From: Toxonevra muliebris
Taxonomy: Eukaryota > Arthropoda > Insecta > Diptera > Pallopteridae
NCBI GenBank assembly: GCA_963691655.1
Contig: OY829329.1
Coordinates: 65,528,852-65,592,851 of the forward strand
DNA length: 64,000 nt
Direction: 5' to 3'
The stretch's first letter is position 1. The number at the start of each line of letters is the position of its first letter. Below the pieces are notes generated by a model. The model was given only the letters and a program-made list of their open reading frames with translations, did not search any database and was not told where the DNA came from. The translations under genes were made by a program, and so were the position numbers. Positions 59,961 through 64,000 of the stretch are shown in pieces.

Positions 59961-61304
59961 TTTTTGGTTGAAAAATTCTTTCACGCTCTCTGCTAGCACA
60001 ATAAAAAAAAACAACTATAATCACTTGAATTCTTTTTGATCCTATCAAAGAAGAACAAAAATTATTTTCTCTTTATTATTTTCTCTGTTATCAGATAAAT
60101 TGTGAAATTGAATAAAAAAGCTAGCTACAAAAACAATTTGAATTTATTGTGATCTTATAATAGTTAATTTCTCTCTGTCTTGGAAAGCTTTTCTTGTATA
60201 TGAATAAAAACCAACAACAATTCAATTTCTTTTTGTTCTTATACCATTTCCTCCTCTTTTTTTCTAATTCCATAACTTCAATTTCATTTGTTCCTATACC
60301 AAAAGTTTTGATTCCCACTCTCTCTCGTTAAATGAGAATAAATTTTAAATATCTCTCTCTCTCTCTGTCTCAACGGGGCTTAAAAACTCTTTTAAGTCTG
60401 TTTTCTCTTATAATTGTGTTTTGCCTTTCTCCCACCTCTCTTGGCAGAAAACATTTTCAACATAGCAAATTCCTAACTAAAATTGTTTTTGTTCTTTTAC
60501 CCAACATTTCCATTCTCTCTTATTTAACAGAAGAAGAAGCTCATGCCAAGCAAAAAAAATTTTATTTGTTCCGATACTAAACATTTTTCCTCTCCTCCCT
60601 CTCTCTCTCTCTCTCTCTCTCTAACTGTTAACAGACAAAACTGTTAACGTCACGTAATGGAACAACAATAATTTCAATATAATAACTTCAAATAACGAAA
60701 TTGACATGAACTTAAGTCATGACTTTGAAAATTAACCTCTAGATTTAAGTTTCATTGTCTACTAAAAAACTATCATGAAATAATTTCAATTGTTTTTGTT
60801 CTTACTAGCTCAAATGTTATACACACTCTCTCTCTTTCAGCATGAGTTTTTTAAAGACCTTGTCACGGATTAAAAATTTCATATTTTCTTATTCTCTCCT
60901 TCTCTGTTAGCAAAATAAAAATACCAAGCACCTACTAATTTCAGAGCAACATAAACTTAGTTATCGAAATTCGGAGAAACTGCGTTTATTATTTATATAG
61001 AAAAATTCAAGCTATTGTTAATAATTTGAAATCCGACAATTTTATGAAAAAACTGAATGGAATTTTCACACATTTTTTTTTTTTTTTAGCAATTTTATTA
61101 TGATATTCCAGATGTGAAAATATTTTATTATTTAAATATATGCATTACAATTTGAAGTGCTATCAAGAAATAAGAATAAAATATCAAAAGTCTGTGATGA
61201 CAGCAGCATTAGAAGCGTATTTATTTTTTCTATATTACCTTCATTATAATATTTCATAAAATCACTCAATAAAATGCAAAGCAAAAAAAAAAAAAAAGGA
61301 AAAC

Positions 61305-61351
<47 letters not shown>

Positions 61352-62733
61352 GAAAAAAATATTGCAATAAAACTAAAGTACCCGTATATTTTTCTATTTA
61401 TATTTCAGACGCGCATTAACATTATAGTAAGTTGAGAACACACATACACAAACATACCATACACTAGCATATATACACGATTATAAAAATATTAAAAAAT
61501 ATTTGCATAAAACTAAATGCAGACATGCTGCTGCTGCTGCACTCATGCTAATGCATACTTACATACATATATACATATATACAGACATGTGTTTTCAAGT
61601 ACGAAGTAGATGTGGGTGTAAACTTACTTCTGCAAGTATGCATATATATGTATGTGTGAGTATGTTTGTGTATATTTATCTGTGGTTGTGTGTTTATGTT
61701 TGTGACAACCATTAAAAAACATTTTCATGTGCGTATGAGCTCCACTTAAGAATGTCAAGTACACTACACAAAAAACACACACACACACACATACATGCAA
61801 CACATATATACGCACATAGACGCAAACACTTGTGATGAGAGCACGATACATAGAGTGGGAATGAGAGAGAGAGAGAGAGAGCTATTCTTAAATAACATTT
61901 CTATGTAATTTTAGTATGTGCTTGTGTGTATTGTATGTTTATGTATTTATTGATGTGTATGTGTGTGCACCTGAGCATATTGTTGTTTCTGATATTTTAT
62001 ATTTGTGTGCACTCAAATTTCTTGTAAATTCTTAGTTTAATATATTTTTATTATTTATTTATTTATTTTTATTTTTTTTTTTTTTTTTGAATGCTTCATT
62101 AAAAAATTTTAAACAATAAAAATGAAATTTTTTCTTATTTTACTTTGCAAATTTACTTTAAAATTCTTCTTTTCAGTTCAGTTCACTGCACTACGTATAC
62201 TTTTTCATACTCGTATATCTAACTTTTTTGTGTGTTTCATATTTGATTTTTTCCCCCCATATGAGCTACCTGGTGTTTTTTTTTACAAGTGAGGATCTTT
62301 GAAAATACTTTTCAACTATCTTTTTCCCCCCATTTACCCACATTTATGTAGTGTGCATAAAACAATTTACATGTTCATTGTCTGCCGTTGTAGAGAGTTC
62401 GAGAGACAGAGTGAAAGAGGAGCATTAGAGTAGCTGGAGTTGGCGTGTGTGTTCAGTTGAAAAGAAATATAATTACAACTATTTTTGATTAAAAATTTTT
62501 GTAATAAATCAAATAACACTGAAAATCTATTTTACATTGAAACAATTTCTATACTCACTTTTGGTTATTATTTGAATTTTGTATTGTGAAGCACATTTTT
62601 AGTTATTTACCTGAAAATACAAAAATTTCATAGTTAGTAACGTCTTACAAAATAAAATTTCAATTTAATATTATTATATATATTTTCATTTATTTTAGTA
62701 AAATGGAGGAAAGTACAACTCTCAAGCATAACT
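59961..62733. other. AT-rich non-coding DNA with long homopolymer and CT tracts
   Basis: (CT)n at about 60597-60621, an A38 run at 61306-61343 next to further A-tracts, (GA)n at about 61865-61882, a T-run near 62075-62089, and CA and GT tracts around 61500-61975. No gene recognised. Confidence 0.55.
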
Positions 62734-62840
62734 CTTATGGCTGGTTTTCACTATGTCATATTCTCTGTCAAAGAAAGAGAATTTCCCATTTAAAATTGCC
62801 AACATGTTGGCAAATTTGACATAGTGAAGACTAGGCATTA
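62734..62840. mobile_element. Small inverted-repeat element family M2, complete copy
   Basis: The left end CTTATGGCTGGTTTTCACTA with TGTCA matches the reverse complement of the right end at 62818-62840 (TAATGCCTAGTCTTCACTAT with GTCA), with about 3 mismatches. The middle has TGTCAAAGAAAGAGAATTTC and a CCAACATGTTGG palindrome. At about 107 bp it is the smallest complete inverted-repeat element here and the reference for partial copies at 11742 and 25421. Confidence 0.75.
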
Positions 62841-63081
62841 GCTCTTTGATGGTGAGATTAATCTCATGAGATTTTTTGCATTCCCTTTTGAAGTTTCATG
62901 TAGCTTTTATACAGTGAGATTAGTTGCATGAAACTTTACCTTAATTTATCTGATATAAAGAGAAACGTCAAAAAAGTTTCATCAAAAATACTGCCAGCGA
63001 TTTTGTTTATCCCCCAGTCATTTCTCCCCTCTTCCTTACATTTTTTTAAGTTGCATGAGATAAATCTCATCGTCTTAGAGC
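62841..63081. mobile_element. MITE-like element with ~37-bp inverted ends
   Basis: The left end GCTCTTTGATGGTGAGATTA plus ATCTCATGAG matches the reverse complement of the right end (GCTCTAAGACGATGAGATTT plus ATCTCATGCA) with several mismatches. The interior has two AAGTTTCATG-like and GCATGAAACTTT-like inverted words. It directly abuts the M2 element on its left. No coding sequence. Confidence 0.65.
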
Positions 63082-63151
63082 AGACTATGTTGTTTACTTT
63101 GCTCACCTGCGAAAAGCTTTGAGCTTTAAAGCTTTAATCGGCATCACTTCT

Positions 63152-63297
63152 CTAAAGGCGAATTCATTTACCGAATGCCAAGCTCTCTATTCGTTGTTTT
63201 TTTGTTACATTTTTCTCTCTCTTAAATTGAAAGCATAAAAACTTCATAAAAAAAAACGGAAAGAGAGTGCAGTATTCTGTCAGTAAATCTACCTAAT
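63152..63297. mobile_element. Foldback MITE family M3, unexpanded diverged copy
   Basis: CTAAAGGCGAATTCATTTAC with AGCTCTCTATTCG at the left faces AGAGAGTGCAGTATTCTG with TCAGTAAATCTACCT at the right. The centre is CTCTCTCTTAAATTGAAAGC then ATAAAAACTTCAT, the inverted-arm form of the M3 unit. Length is about 145 bp. Confidence 0.65.
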
Positions 63298-64000
63298 CTA
63301 AATCTACCTAAATCTATCTAAAGTTCAGCTTCGACGCAGATTAGTTAGGCAAAACCTGCGATGATCACAGATTGTGCAACTTGCAAATGAAGAACTTAAG
63401 GGTTCCCCCCTTCCCCCCATTCTCGGGGTTAAAAATACGATTTTTTCTTAATGTCTTGTTCGAAACCAAGAAAACCAAGCCTATGAAAAGTCTGAAGGGA
63501 TTTTGTATGGACCAGGCATAGCTGATTGAAAATGAGTTGGTTTTATACGCGAAACATCGCTTCACAAAACATTAAGCGCATTTTTCTCGAAACAGTGTTT
63601 TTACGATTGGCGGACTTTGTAACTCAAAAACTATTCATTCGCTTTGAAATTTTGCAATGTTGTTTAATACATCAATAGCTATAACTTAGACTATTATCAA
63701 GAAGATTGATAAAGATTTTCTACAATTTTCAGCTCAGTTTTTAACCAAAAAGCATTGAATTTTCGAAAAAATACATTCAAAGGCCCGCCATTTTTTGAAT
63801 TTTTGTCCGAAATGAATAAAACATGTACTTTTCTGTACATGTACTAATTCTGTTTGATTTTTTGATTTCAGACATGCCATCAAAAAACAGGTTTTTTTTA
63901 TTGACGACGAAAATGTTGCTAAAATGTTTGTAAAACAACTATATAAGAATTTTTTCTTGTTTTTAAAGTTTCGAAATAGATATGCGCAGATATCCAAACC
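63298..64000. other. AT-rich sequence, possibly part of a DNA transposon
   Basis: Phrases such as GTAACTCAAAAACTATTCAT and CGCTTTGAAATTTTGCAATG look like interior sequence of insect DNA transposons, but I can show no terminal repeats or transposase. ACATGTAC (63821-63828) and GTACATGT (63835-63842) form an 8-bp hairpin. The feature may continue past the window end. Confidence 0.3.

Noticed and set aside
1..64000. CRISPR array, operon, ribosome-binding sites or other prokaryotic features
   Set aside because: Composition, microsatellites and transposon families are those of an insect nuclear genome. The tandem arrays lack unique spacers between identical repeats.

Overview
The window is non-coding DNA from a higher fly, probably a tephritid or a related schizophoran. 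This is an inference from four things: very AT-rich sequence, dense (CT)n, (CA)n and (TTG/CAG)n microsatellites, many diverse transposon relics, and no long conserved open reading frame. I found no convincing host exon, tRNA or rRNA gene, so the stretch is best read as intergenic or as the inside of one or more large introns. The one host-like candidate is a 70-codon ORF at 47050-47262 with a signal-peptide-like start, and it is weak.

Layout. 1-149 is the 3' end of a Helitron. 4.9-6.3 kb holds a GC-richer transposon-like patch and a LINE relic (family A; second copy at 54.4-55.0 kb). 6.3-15.5 kb holds a small foldback element, a MITE with 40-bp ends (10.6 kb; truncated relative at 50.4 kb), three of four copies of a palindrome-cored dispersed repeat (7.7, 11.2, 14.1 kb; fourth at 35.0 kb) and a 707-bp non-autonomous DNA transposon. 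19.2-22.4 kb is an old satellite-like array whose monomers encode a hairpin. 23.3-23.9 kb is a foldback MITE whose arm has expanded into ten 48-bp tandem copies. 25.65-26.93 kb is a dead Tc1/mariner-type element. 32.2-34.6 kb looks like a solo LTR interrupted by a minus-strand LINE (family C) whose 3' tail is 47 telomere-like pentamers. 36.7-38.5 kb is a roughly 22-bp minisatellite of about 78 copies. 43.9-44.9 kb is a second, differently expanded relative of the 23.3-kb MITE. 49.5-50.3 kb is a 144-bp tandem array, followed by the truncated MITE and a plus-strand LINE relic with RT and RNase H fragments (family B). The last 6 kb holds five small inverted-repeat elements.

No pathway can be reconstructed because there are no working genes. 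The connecting story is repeat dynamics: MITE arms turning into tandem arrays, a LINE tail producing telomere-like repeats in a lineage that has lost telomerase repeats, and perfect short hairpins inside LINE relics that look like template-switch scars. All copies were compared by eye; identities and boundaries are approximate.
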